Part shown: in pieces, positions 15,589 to 26,000 of the stretch
How positions within the stretch are numbered: the stretch's first letter is position 1
Layout: each line of letters starts with the position of its first letter
Source of the DNA: Streptomyces sp. KMM 9044
GTDB taxonomy: Bacteria > Actinomycetota > Actinomycetes > Streptomycetales > Streptomycetaceae
NCBI RefSeq assembly: GCF_024701375.2
Contig: NZ_CP113910.1
Coordinates: forward strand, 1,178,001-1,242,000
Length of the DNA: 64,000 nucleotides
Direction of reading: 5' to 3'
The notes under the pieces: generated by a model
Told to the model about the DNA's origin: nothing
Database searches by the model: none
What the model saw: the letters and a program-made list of their open reading frames with translations, nothing else
Translations under genes and position numbers: made by a program

Positions 15589-15981
15589 TCACCCATCGAG
15601 AGATTTTGACGAGTCATCAACATCCTGACTCCAAGACCTCTCCAGGCTCGCCTTCGCCACACTCGCTGCGGCCCGAAGCTCTCGCCATTCGACCGCTTCT
15701 TTGAGCCCAACCTCAGTCCAAATCGACTCGGACCCCGCACTCACAGAATCCGCGCGTCCATCGACCGACTGTAGCAGGAGATATTCCTCATGACTCAGCG
15801 AACGATCGCTCACTCTGGCGCGAGCCACATGCAGCACGTCGTCGAACTGAAGCAAGATCTCATCAGCTCCCACCCCTGACGCGTGCAAATACGCAGCTTG
15901 ACGATCGGGTTCTGCGCTGAGCAGGTCCAACACGGCGAGAGTCCACCGCCGAAACTCGGCCAGCTTTCGCTCCCCGGTCAT
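15589..15981 (-). CDS. putative immunity protein for the RHS toxin tip
   Basis: Protein of 130 residues, mostly helical and acidic (AEFRRWTLAVLDLLSAEPDRQAAYLHASG, then SHEEYLLLQSVDGRAD). It matches no family I can name. It is assigned as immunity protein because its ATG overlaps the stop of the Hint-toxin gene by 4 nt (ATGA), as in other toxin-immunity pairs, and because no other gene lies between it and the integrative element. Base composition is lower in GC than the RHS core, like the other two immunity genes. Confidence 0.55.
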   Translation of the reverse strand: MTGERKLAEFRRWTLAVLDLLSAEPDRQAAYLHASGVGADEILLQFDDVLHVARARVSDRSLSHEEYLLLQSVDGRADSVSAGSESIWTEVGLKEAVEWRELRAAASVAKASLERSWSQDVDDSSKSLDG

Positions 15982-16760
15982 CGAATGATCCCTCCCAGAT
16001 CTCCTTCAGGGCCCACGACTCTCCAGTAGGCACCATCGCCATGATGGCCACCGCCAGGATTCCACCTGAGCATCCGCCCGGTCGGATCTCCTCGACCCGT
16101 GTATTCGCGAATCACCCATCCACCTCCAGCATTCTTGCCGCGCCCCAACCCTTCTTCGCGCCATCCCGACTTACCCGCAAAGAACGGCTTGACCTGATCG
16201 GGTGTTACGCCACCCCTGAGGGCAGACGGAGTATCGAAGATGTCGTCCGCAGAGCGAATCCCCGGAAGTTGACCAGCCTCCTCCGCGAGCTGCCTACGAA
16301 GTTTCTCTCCATTCGCAGCACTCGTGGGGCAATTACTGTTGTGAACGAGAACCGGAGTCTCGCCTGCCAGCACATAGTACGTGTGGACATCGGTGACGGT
16401 CAGGTTGTGGACTGTCGCCTTCCGCGCCGTCCACGCCTCAACCGCGCCGATCTGGATCCAGGTACCCGAGGACGTCTGGAGCCATTGGCCCGGCTTCAGT
16501 TCACCGGCGTCGATCCACACACCCAGGGACGGCACCCAGAAGGGGTGGCCAGCTGTGGCGGTGACTGTCGCAATGGCCTCGGCCCGGCGGGTGGAACCCT
16601 CGTGGACCGTCAGCGTGATACGGACCAGGTCCTTGCTGCCCTTGCCGATGATCGTCGCCGTGGCCGTCTGGACGGAGGTCTTCCCCGTCCTTGGGTCGGT
16701 GGCGAGGATCTTGTCACCGGGCCTGACCTTTTCGATCGGTCTGGTGGAGCCGTCGGCCAT
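15978..16760 (-). CDS. Hint domain plus C-terminal toxin tip of the RHS protein (frameshifted from core)
   Basis: Residues 1-140 form a Hint (intein-like, self-cleaving) domain: ADGSTRPIEKVRPGDKI, TATAGHPFWV and the ending TDVHTYYVLAGETPVLVHN. In the same frame upstream the sequence reads CESNSFVPGTKVL, the usual first Hint block with its Cys. The toxin tip (about 120 residues) has SNCPTSAANGEKLRRQ, a Gly-rich GRGKNAGGGWVIREYTGRG and RWNPGGGHHGDGAYWRVVG. The latter recalls Rhs C-terminal toxins thought to be RNases, but I cannot name the family with confidence. The tip is one base out of frame with the RHS core (extra G near 16802-16804), so it is not made as part of the large protein unless the base is an error. 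Confidence 0.65.
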   Translation of the reverse strand: MADGSTRPIEKVRPGDKILATDPRTGKTSVQTATATIIGKGSKDLVRITLTVHEGSTRRAEAIATVTATAGHPFWVPSLGVWIDAGELKPGQWLQTSSGTWIQIGAVEAWTARKATVHNLTVTDVHTYYVLAGETPVLVHNSNCPTSAANGEKLRRQLAEEAGQLPGIRSADDIFDTPSALRGGVTPDQVKPFFAGKSGWREEGLGRGKNAGGGWVIREYTGRGDPTGRMLRWNPGGGHHGDGAYWRVVGPEGDLGGIIR

Positions 16761-16804
16761 GAGGACCTTGGTGCCCGGAACGAAACTGTTGGACTCGCAG
16801 GCCC

Positions 16805-19800
16805 GCTGACTGGACCTCTTCCTTGACGGTCTCCCTGACCTCCTTGGCGACCTTCTTCACCGCCCGCTTCACCTGCCGCGGCTTGGGCCTCGGCTTCGGC
16901 TGGGAGCGGGGCTTGGCACGCGGCTGCGGGCGGGCCGCCGCCTTGCGGGCCGCGGCTCTGCGGGCCGCCGCCTTCCTCGCCGCCGCGCGGGCCGCGCGGG
17001 CCCTCGCCTGGGCAGCCGCCCTACGCGCCGCCGCCCGCTTGGCCGCCGCCCGGGCCGCCGCCCGCTTGGCCGCAGCGCGCTTGGCCGCCGCCGCCTTGCG
17101 GGCCGCCTCACGGCGGGCCTTGGCCGCCGCGCGCTTGGCCGCCTCCAGGACACGCTTGCGCGCCAGCGCCGCCGCACGACGGGCCGCCGCCTGGGCCGCC
17201 TTGCGGGCCGCGATGATCGCCGCCCGGCGGGCCGCCGCGCGGATCGCCGCCTGGATGGCGATCCGGGCCGCGATACCGATCAGGATCGGGAAGAACTCAC
17301 CCGACGGGTCGGAGAAGGTGGCCGGCGCGTTGTTGCTGTAGGCGTACGGGTTCATCGTGGCCGGCTGGCCGTAGTCGACCATCGGGTCGACCTGGATGAA
17401 CCGCCCCGTGGCCGGGTCGTAGTCACGGGCGCCCAGCCGGGTCAGTCCGGTGTCCGCATCGACCGTGCCGCCCACGAAGCCGCGCTGCCCGGGCCAGGAC
17501 GCGGGCTCCAACCCCCGTGTCTCGCCGAACGGCATCGACTTGCGCCGCGTGACGCCCATCGCCGTGTCCGCCATGTCCACGACCGTGTGGGACGTGCCGT
17601 GGTGGTCGGCCAGCATCAGCTGCCGGACCCCGCCGGTCGCGCGGACCGTCGTGGAGCCGTCCGGCAGCGGATAGAAGCGTTCCGCCTTCGCGCTGGTGTT
17701 GGCCGCGTTGACGGTCAGCTCCGCGTCGCCGAGGTAGAGCGTGCGACTGCCGTCCGCGCCGGTCCGGATGAGGCGTTCGCCGTCCGCGCCGTACAGGTAC
17801 GACGTGGTCTTGGTGCCGCCGCCCTCGACGGGCTGGGTGACCTCGCGCAGCTGGCCCTCGATGTCGTACTCGAGAGTCTGGCTGCTGCCGCCGTGCTGGC
17901 GCCCGGTGGTGTTGCCCGCCTTGTCGTAGCCGAAGGTGGCGAGGGTCTCGCCCCTCGGGCCGGTCGACTTGACCTCGGCCAGCGCGTTCGGACCACCGAC
18001 GCCCTCCTTTCCGTAGACGTAGTCACGGGTGACGTTCTTGGCGGCGTCGCCCGTGGTGTCGTGCTCGACGAGCTTGGTCCGGTTGCCGGCCGCGTCGTAC
18101 TGGAACGACTGCCAGTACGCCTCCGGGCCGCCGACCCTCTCCTTCGACGGCGCCGCCGCGCAGTCGTCCGCCGTCTTCGACGTCCAGGCGGAGGTCATCT
18201 GCCTGAGCTGGTCGTAGACGAAGCACTGCGTGTCGGTCTCGCCGGAGCCCGGGGCGGCGGCACCCGGCGCGTCGGTGATCCTGGTGACGTTGCCTGCCTC
18301 GTCGTACCCGTACCGTGCCTCGTTGATACGCCCCGGGCCGACCGAGCGGTCGAAGGTGGCGCTCTGCAGGCGACGGGTGAACTCGTCGTAGACGTAGGTG
18401 CCGTACACCTGCTTGCCCGCCGGTCCCGCGTCGGTGCGCAGGATCTCGCCGAACGCCGAGTACTGGGCGTTGGCGAGGTACGTGGACGCGCCGCCGATGA
18501 AGATCGGCAGGTCGTCCGTGTTGTAGCGGAAGACGATCCGCTCGGTGACCAGACCGCCCAGACCCGGCACGGACACCCAGGCGAGGTTGCCGGTCGGCGT
18601 GTAGGAGTACTCGTACTCGTACGTGCCGGCCACGCCGGTCTCCTCGGCGGGGATCACCGTTCGGGACTTCTTCACCCGGTAGGCGTTGTCGTAGTCGGTG
18701 ACCTCCTCCCGGTACTCACGGCCGCCCTCGTAGCGGATCTGCGCGGTCGGCAGGCCCTTGTAGAGGGAGTCGTAGGTCCACTCCAGGCGCTTGGGGCCGG
18801 TCGTGCTCCCCTCGCGCAGGGTGGTCGGGCGTCCGCCGTCGTCGTACGTGGTGAACAGGGACCGGCCCAGCGGGTCGGTGGTCTCCACCACGTTGTCGGA
18901 GTTGTCGTACCGCATCTCGGTACGGCCGCCGTCGGGGTCGGTCGAGGCCGTCTGGCGGCCCCGCTTGTCGTACTCGAACGTGGTGACGGCACCGCCGGGC
19001 GCGGTCACCTTGCGGAGGTTGTCGAGGTCGTCGTACTCGTAGAGGGTGTCCCGCCACTTGGTGCGGGCCTCGTCGGTGTACTCGCGCAGCCGCTCCACGC
19101 GGCCCTCGGCGTCCTCGAAGGTCGCCGTGACCGTGTCGCCCTTCGGCGGGATCGTCGTGGAGACGTCCCCGTCGCGTTCGGTGGTGGTGCGCAGCTTCTC
19201 CGTGCCCCGGTACCAGGACGCCTCGGAGGTGGGCTGGCCCAGGCCGTCGAAGGTCACCCGGTTCTGGGAGGGGACGTCCTGGTCGCCGACCTGGAGCAGC
19301 TCGGGCGCCGGGTCGTCCTTGTTGTAGTAGCCGTCGTTCTCCTTCCACACCCGGCCGGCGCTGTCGTAGAAGACGTCGTTGACGATCCGGCCGGCGCCGA
19401 TCGCCTTGTCCTGGGTCTGCCGTTCGCGCAGCAGGCCGTCGAGGATCTCGTACGACACGGCGTACTGGCCGTTGTCCTTCAGCGTCCGCGTGGTGACGAC
19501 CGTCGGGCCGTCCCGGCGGACGGTGTAGTCGTACGCGGCGGTGGGCGTCTGGGTCGCCGGGTCACGGTCGATCTCCCAGACCTTCAGGAGCCGGCCCAGC
19601 GGGTCGTACTCCATCGTGGCCTTCTTGCCGTTGGCGTCCTCCTCGACCAGCGGCAGGCCGCGGACGTCGTCGAGCACCGTGGTCTCGGTGTGTCCGAGGG
19701 GGTCGGTGGAGATCTGCTGGGTGGGTCGGGCCACCGTCGCGGGCGTGTACTTGACGGACGTCTTACGGTTGTCCGCGTCCCAGGTCGCGGTCTCGCGGCC

Positions 19801-20440
19801 GTGGATGTCGTACTCGGTACGGTCGATGGTGATGTAGCCGTCGCCGGTGCCGTTCAGCTCCTGGACCTCGGTGGGCAGGGCCGACCGGCCGCGGTCCCGC
19901 ATCGTCTCGAACCACCTGAGGGACTCCGGAGGGTCCACCTGGCGCGGGCCCCTGGCCGGACTCCTCGTGCCAACCGAGGGATATCGCACTACCTGGACCG
20001 ACCGTGTCGTCCTGTTCCCCGGGGACGAGCAGCGCCTCACCCATCGGACGCACCCGCACCTCGTCCCCACCCGGAGTGAGCACGCCGGTCCCGTCCCAGG
20101 GGAGAAGGAACTGATCTCCGATCCGCACCCGCCGCTGGATGTCGACGGAGTGGAGCATGGCGCTGCCCGGGACTGCGTCGAAGCTGCCGGCGCAGCCGCC
20201 GTCGGCCGGGCACTCCAGGCCCGCCTCCGGACGCGCGTAGGCGCAGGCGTCGACCTGCGGGATGTCATAGGTCCGCTCGTGGTCGGCGAGCGCCGTCGTC
20301 TCCGGCGAGTTCGCCGGGAACGGTGAACGTCAGCTCGGCGGGCGCGGGTTCGGCCGCGGCGGCCTGGGAGCTGTGCCGAACAGGGCGAGGACGAGGGCGA
20401 GGACGGCGGCGGGCCCGAGGCGTCCCGGTGGTGATCTCAT
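16805..20440 (-). pseudogene. RHS/YD-repeat secreted polymorphic-toxin core, degraded
   Basis: Many YD repeats (for example YDPLGRLLKV, YDNSDNVVETTDPLGR, YGYDEAGNVTRI) form the RHS shell. The RHS-core end is RLGARDYDPATGRFIQVDP then NNAPATFSDPSGEF. After it comes an unusual stretch of about 170 residues built almost only of Ala, Arg and Lys, leading to VKKVAKEVRETVKEEVQ and the Hint region. The start is a secretion signal (MRSPPGRLGPAAVLALVLAL, 20440). Between signal and repeats the frame changes at least three times (near 20385, 20300 and 19960), joining [29 protein letters not shown] and the repeats. A further one-base shift at 16802-16804 separates the Hint domain. With about 1150 residues the core is much shorter than normal, so internal deletion is likely. 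Confidence 0.75.
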
Positions 20441-20742
20441 GAGCCGGGAGGCCAGGCACGCGCCCCGGCGACCGTCTCCCCCGCGAGCGGCCTTGCGCCC
20501 GCCCGTCGACCGAAAGCGCACCTGCCGTGAAGGAGTTGTGCGCGCTTCGTGGCGCCGGCCGGTCGGCGGCATCGCCGCACCACCCGGGCGGTCGCGCCGA
20601 GCGGCCGGAGCGCCGGACGCAACGGAGCGGCCGCACTGCCGCACGCGGAAGCATGGGCGCGTACCGTTCGGGTGACAGCGCGGCGGCGTACGGTGACGAC
20701 TGGTGGTGGTCGGCGCGGGCGCCTTCGTTCCGCTGCGCCGGG
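20441..20742. other. no recognisable gene
   Basis: 302 bp between the start of the RHS remnant and the end of the SWIM gene. It should hold the RHS promoter on the minus strand. No clear promoter or hairpin was recognised. Confidence 0.4.
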
Positions 20743-23028
20743 TCAGAGAGTGCGCGGGGTGTCCAGGCCGGTGAGGGCGCCCACCGGGTCCGGGGCGGGG
20801 GTGCCTCGGGGCCACCAGTCGTCGTGGCCGGGCTCGGACTCGTACGCGTACCAGAGGTGGTTGCGGCCGAGGCGGAGCTGGAGGTGCCCCCGGGGGTGGG
20901 TGAGGTGGTTGTGCCAGGGGCGGAAGGCGGGCAGGTCGGCGGCGAGGAGGAGGGGGCGGGCGCGGTCGAAGCGGCCGGCCGGCGGGTCCCAGGGATCCTC
21001 CAGGACCTCGAGCCCGGCCGGCCCTCCCTGGCGCCAGGCGGCGACCGCGCGGGCCAGCTCGGCCGGGGCGCGCCCGGTCACGCGGGCGAGGGAGGAGTAC
21101 AGCGCGCGGCTGGCGGCGGTGAGTCCGGAGCCGGGGCGGGCGGCGGCGAGCCGCACGGCGTCCTGCCACAGTGTGAGCCGGCCGACGGGATCGCGGCCGG
21201 TGGTGAGCAGCGCGTGGGCGCGGGCGGCGGCGTCGGTGGCGAGCTGGTCCAGCGCGAACGGGTCCGGGCCGCCCGGGGCCGCCGGGTAGACGGGCGGCTG
21301 CTCCGGGTGCGGAGGAGGTGGCAGCGGTGTCGGAAGGGGCGGTAGGGCGCGCGGGGCGACGGCCTCACGTGCCCGCACCCCCGGGAGGGGTTCCGGTTCC
21401 CTGTCCCGGGTGGCGCGGGCCGTGCGGGCGGCGCTGAGCCGGGACAGGGCGTCGATCACGTCGCGCTCGCCCCGGCCGCGCAGCAGGAGCAGCACGAACG
21501 GGTCGGCGTCGAGCAGCCGGGCGGTCTGGTAGCAGAGGGCGGCGGCGTGCTTGCAGGGGTGACCGGAATCGGGGCAGCTGCACCGCGGGTCGAGGTCGCC
21601 GGGGCGGGGCAGCAGCGGGGCCCCGCAGTCGGCGAGGGACTGGGGCATCTCCTTGTCCAGCAGGGCCGCGATGTGGCCGGGCCGGTCGGCGGCCGCGTCC
21701 AGGAACCTCTCCCACTCGTCGTCCGCGAAGGTGCGCAGCCGTACCTGCACGCGGTACGGGCGGGGACGGGTTCCCTGGACGTACGCGAGGACGAGCCCGG
21801 GGGTGACGGTGATGGCGTCGACGTGCCCCCGCTCGGCGTACCGGCGTCCACGGACCAGCCGCGTGGTATCGAGCGCGCCCTCCTCCAGCGCCGTGACCCA
21901 TGCGTCGCCCCACCAGGTGTCGGCGAACCCCGTGCCGTCCGGGGCGCGGGACGGGAACGCGGGGAAGGTGCGGCGCAACTCGCCGTCCCGGGTGGGGGCG
22001 GCCATGGAGCGGGGCGTTCGGGGGGTGGCGGGGGATGGAGGGGGGGTCGGCTGTGCCGAGGGCGCCGAGGGCGCCGAGGGCGCCGAGGGCTCGTGGGCGG
22101 TCGGTGGCTCGTGGGCGGCCGGCGGCTCGTGGGCGGCCGGCGGCTCGTGGGCGGCCGGCGGCTCGTGGGCGGTCGGCGGCATGTGCGGCGCGGCCGGCGG
22201 CTCGTGGGCGGCCGGCGGCATGTGAGGCCGGCCGTCGGGCTTCGGGGGCGGCTCGGCCGCGTCGAAGGGCGGGGGCGGGAATGCGGGGACGGCGTCGGTG
22301 AGCAGGTCCCGTACCGCGGGCACTCCCGTCTCCTCGGCCGTCCGGATACCGGCTGCGCGTTCGCCCCGGGTGGTACGGGGGACGCGCGGAACGCGGGGAG
22401 CGGTGCCCGACGGGGTTCGGCCGGTGTGAGGGCCGGTGGCGGCCGCTCGCCCGTCGCTCCCCCGCTCACCGGAGGGCCAGTCACCGGAGGATCGCTCACC
22501 GGAGGGCCGGTCGTTGGTCTCCGTTCGCGCGCGCAGCGCTTCCTCGCGGGCCGAACGCAGGGCCTCCCGCGCGATGTCGCCGGGGCGCCGGGCGGGCCGC
22601 GGCGCCGGGTGATCCGGACGGTCCGGGCGGCTCTGGACGTCGTGGGCAGCGGACGGCAGGGCGCGGGCGTCCGCCTCCCCTGCGGGCCCCTCCGCCTGCA
22701 CGCCGGTGTCGGTAACGGCGTCACCGGTCACCACCGGCCGCCCGTGCCCCGTCACTGTCCCCGCTTCCGCCACCGTGCCCGAGCCGCCCTTCGCGTCGCC
22801 GGCCCCGTGCCCGCCCCCGCCCCCGTCCGTCCCCGTCTGCGGGCTTCCCGCGTCCGCAGCACGCCGGGCCCGTACCGCCCTGTGGAGGGCGTCACGGGCC
22901 ACGTCACCGGGGCGTTGTTGGTCCCGGGTTCCCGCGGGCTCCCCCGCGTCCGGCGCCGGATCGGCGCTCGCGCGCCTGCGTGCAGCTCTCAGGGCCTCCC
23001 GGGCCTCGTCGGACGGACGGGGTGTCAT
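20743..23028 (-). CDS. SWIM zinc-finger protein, partner of the SNF2 helicase
   Basis: Protein of about 761 residues; ATG at 23028 overlaps the helicase stop as ATGA, so the pair is translated together. The N-terminal 340 or so residues are a disordered Pro/Ala/Arg region with motifs DEAREALRAA / GDVARDALHRA / GDIAREALRSA and a tandem HEPPAA run. The folded part includes WWGDAWVTALEEGALD, RGRRYAERGHV and TPGLVLAYVQGTRPRPY. The SWIM finger CSCPDSGHPCKHAAALCY lies near residue 480 and is expected to bind DNA or protein. A C-terminal region of about 200 residues follows. The SWIM-SNF2 pair is widespread in Streptomyces and suggests chromatin or repair work, but the exact role is unknown. Confidence 0.8.
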   Translation of the reverse strand: MTPRPSDEAREALRAARRRASADPAPDAGEPAGTRDQQRPGDVARDALHRAVRARRAADAGSPQTGTDGGGGGHGAGDAKGGSGTVAEAGTVTGHGRPVVTGDAVTDTGVQAEGPAGEADARALPSAAHDVQSRPDRPDHPAPRPARRPGDIAREALRSAREEALRARTETNDRPSGERSSGDWPSGERGSDGRAAATGPHTGRTPSGTAPRVPRVPRTTRGERAAGIRTAEETGVPAVRDLLTDAVPAFPPPPFDAAEPPPKPDGRPHMPPAAHEPPAAPHMPPTAHEPPAAHEPPAAHEPPAAHEPPTAHEPSAPSAPSAPSAQPTPPPSPATPRTPRSMAAPTRDGELRRTFPAFPSRAPDGTGFADTWWGDAWVTALEEGALDTTRLVRGRRYAERGHVDAITVTPGLVLAYVQGTRPRPYRVQVRLRTFADDEWERFLDAAADRPGHIAALLDKEMPQSLADCGAPLLPRPGDLDPRCSCPDSGHPCKHAAALCYQTARLLDADPFVLLLLRGRGERDVIDALSRLSAARTARATRDREPEPLPGVRAREAVAPRALPPLPTPLPPPPHPEQPPVYPAAPGGPDPFALDQLATDAAARAHALLTTGRDPVGRLTLWQDAVRLAAARPGSGLTAASRALYSSLARVTGRAPAELARAVAAWRQGGPAGLEVLEDPWDPPAGRFDRARPLLLAADLPAFRPWHNHLTHPRGHLQLRLGRNHLWYAYESEPGHDDWWPRGTPAPDPVGALTGLDTPRTL

Positions 23029-26000
23029 GACGCCCTCCGCAGGGAGACCAGGTCGGACAGCTCGCGGTCGGTCAGTTCCGTGAGGGCGGACTCGCCGGAG
23101 CCGAGGATCGCGTCGGCGAGGGCCCGCTTGGCCTCGAGCATCCCGGCGATGCGGTCCTCGATCGTGCCCTCGGTGATCAGGCGGTGGACCTGGACCGGCT
23201 GGGTCTGGCCGATGCGGTAGGCGCGGTCGGTGGCCTGCTCCTCGACCGCCGGGTTCCACCAGCGGTCGAAGTGGACGACATGGCCCGCGCGGGTGAGGTT
23301 CAGGCCGGTGCCGGCCGCCTTCAGGGACAGGACCAGGACGGGCGTCGCACCGCTCTGGAAGCGGTCCACCATGTGCTCCCGCCCCGGTACCGGCGTACCG
23401 CCGTGGAGGAGCTCGACCGGCACCGCGCGCTCGGTCAGATGTGCGGTGATCAGCCGAGCCATGCCGACGTACTGCGTGAAGACCAGGGCCGATCCGTCCT
23501 CGGCGAGCACGGTGTCGAGGAGCTCGTCCAGCAGGGCGAGTTTGCCGGAGCGGGCCACGAGGCGGTCGCCGCCGGCCCGTGTGTGGCCGGGCCGGGCGTG
23601 CTCGTCCTTGAGGTAGAGCGCCGGGTGGTCGCAGATCTGTTTGAGCGCGGTCAGCAGTTTCAGCACCAGGCCCCGGCGGCCCATGCCCTGGGCGGTCTCG
23701 ATGGCGAGCATCGACTCACGCACCACCGCCTCGTAGAGCGCGGCCTGTTCACGGGTGAGCGGGACGGGATGGTCCGTCTCCGTCTTGGGCGGCAGCTCCG
23801 GGACGATGCCGGGGTCGGACTTCTTGCGCCGCAGGAGGAAGGGCCGCACCAGGCGGGAGAGGCGCTCGGCGGCCTCCTCGTCCTCGCCGGCCTCCACCGC
23901 GCGGGCGTGCCGGGCGCGGAAGGACGTGAGGGGGCCGAGGAGTCCGGGGGTCGTCCAGTCGAGGAGGGCCCACAGCTCGGAGAGGTTGTTCTCGACGGGG
24001 GTGCCGGTGAGGGCCACGCGTGCGGGGGTCGGGATGGTGCGCAGGGCCTTCGCCGTGGCCGAGTGCGGGTTCTTGACGTGCTGCGCCTCGTCGGCGACGA
24101 CCATGCCCCACCGCTGTGCGGCCAGTGTCGGGGCGGCCGAGCGCATGGTGCCGTAGGTGGTGAGGACGAAGCCGCCGGTCAGGCCGTCCAGGGTCCGGTC
24201 CGGGCCGTGGAAGCGGCGTACGGGGACGCCGGGGGCGAACCGGGCGATCTCCCGCTGCCAGTTGCCGAGCAGCGAGGCGGGGCAGACGACCAGGGTCGGT
24301 TCGGCGCGGTCCCGTTTCAGATGCAGCGCGATGAGGGTGACCGTCTTGCCGAGGCCCATGTCGTCGGCGAGGCAGCCGCCGAGGCCGAGGGAGGTCATGA
24401 GGTCGAGCCAGCCCAGGCCCCGCAGCTGGTAGTCGCGCAGGGTGGCGTCGAGTCCGGGGGGCGGCTCGGCCGGCCGGACGCCCGCGGTGAGGCGGTCCCG
24501 GAGAACGGCGAGGGCGCCGACGGGGACCGCCTCGACGCTCTCGCCGTCGGCCTCCGCGGTACCGGTGAGGGCGACCGACAGCGCGTCGACGGGATCGAGC
24601 AGGCCCAGCTCCCGTTTGCGGGCCTTGCGGACGAGGGCGGGGTCGACCAGCACCCACTGGTCGCGCAGCCGGACGACGGGGCGGTGGGCCTCGGCCAGGG
24701 CGTCCATCTCGGCCTCGGTGAGCGGGTCGCCGCCGAGCGCGATCCGCCAGCCGAACCGCAGCAGGTCCTCGCTCTCGAAGAAGCCGCTCCCGTCGGTCGC
24801 CGATCCGGGGGCCGGCCGGACCACCGCCGTCGCGGTCAGGTCCTGGGCCAGGTCTCTCGGCCAGTGCACGGCGACGCCGGCCGCGGCAAGGCGGGTGGCG
24901 GCGACGCCGAGCAGGTCGTTCAGTTCGTCCTCGGACAGGGGCAGTACGTCGGGGACGTCCTGGGCGGAGAGCCGGTCCAGCGGGGGCCAGACGCGGGCGG
25001 CCCGGCGGACGGCGAGGGCCGCGTCCACGCGCGCGCGGGGGCCGAACGCGCTGTCCGCCGTCCCCGCCCACAGGGCTGCCGCGTCGGCGACGAGGGTGGG
25101 GTCGGCGAGGCTGTGCACCTGGACGACCGCCGCGCCCGCACCGCGCGCGCCGGTGCCCCCCGCACCCTCGCCCGAGCCGTCGAACAGGTCGTACGCGGAG
25201 AGGTCGAGGCGGAGCGAGACACGCACCCCGGCGTCCATGCCGGCGGCGACCTCGGCGGCCCAGTCGTGGGCGCCGGGCAGCCGCTGGGCCGTGCGGGCGG
25301 CGAACGGCAGCCCCGAGGCGTACGGCGCGGCCGGGGTGCGGGGAAGGGTGTCCGCGACCGCGTCCAGGAAGGCGCGGACCAGGGCTTCCGGCTGCGGCAG
25401 CCGGAGCGGGCCGGGGCCGGGCAGCGCGACGGCGTGGCCCTCGAAGGGCATGGCCGCGGCCACCGCGCGCAGGTGTGCCACGTCGTCCGGTTCGAGAGGG
25501 CCGGCCCGCCAGGCGTCGTGGCCGGTGGCCGTCAGGCCGGGCAGCAGCCGGCCGCGTGCCGTGAGCCGCAGGGCGTGCAGGGCGGCGGCGCCCCAGCAGG
25601 CGGTGGCGGGGTGCGCCGCGGGGGCGTGCCGGGCGCGGACCAGCAGGGGCAGGGCCTCGTCGAGGGAGAGGGAGAGCGCGCCGACCGTCCGCTGCCGGAC
25701 CCCGTCGCCGTGCGGGCGGACGACGGTGAGCCGCGTACGCAGAGCAGGTGCCGACGGCTCGGGTACGGATTCGTCGGACCGCGGACCACCGACGCCGCCC
25801 GCGACCGGCCCGGCAGGCTCCGGCCCGGCAGGCGCGGCTTCGGCGGGGCCGGGCCCACCGGGGTCGTAGAAGGCGACGCGTCCGTCGCGCGGCAGGGCCG
25901 ACGACAGGAAGACGGCGGCGAGACCGACGGAAATCCCGGAGATCACTTCGGCGGTGACGGCCCCGGTCGCCGGGTCCCCCGCGCCCGTGCGCGTCCCTGC

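Noticed and set aside
17587-20079. Long open frame on the plus strand opposite the RHS gene
   Set aside because: It is the complement of YD-repeat codons. Residues are Val/Arg/Gly-rich without any domain pattern, while the minus strand shows clear RHS repeats.
22100-22230. Short tandem repeats in the SWIM gene
   Set aside because: They encode a HEPPAA low-complexity run in frame; no spacer structure, no sign of CRISPR.
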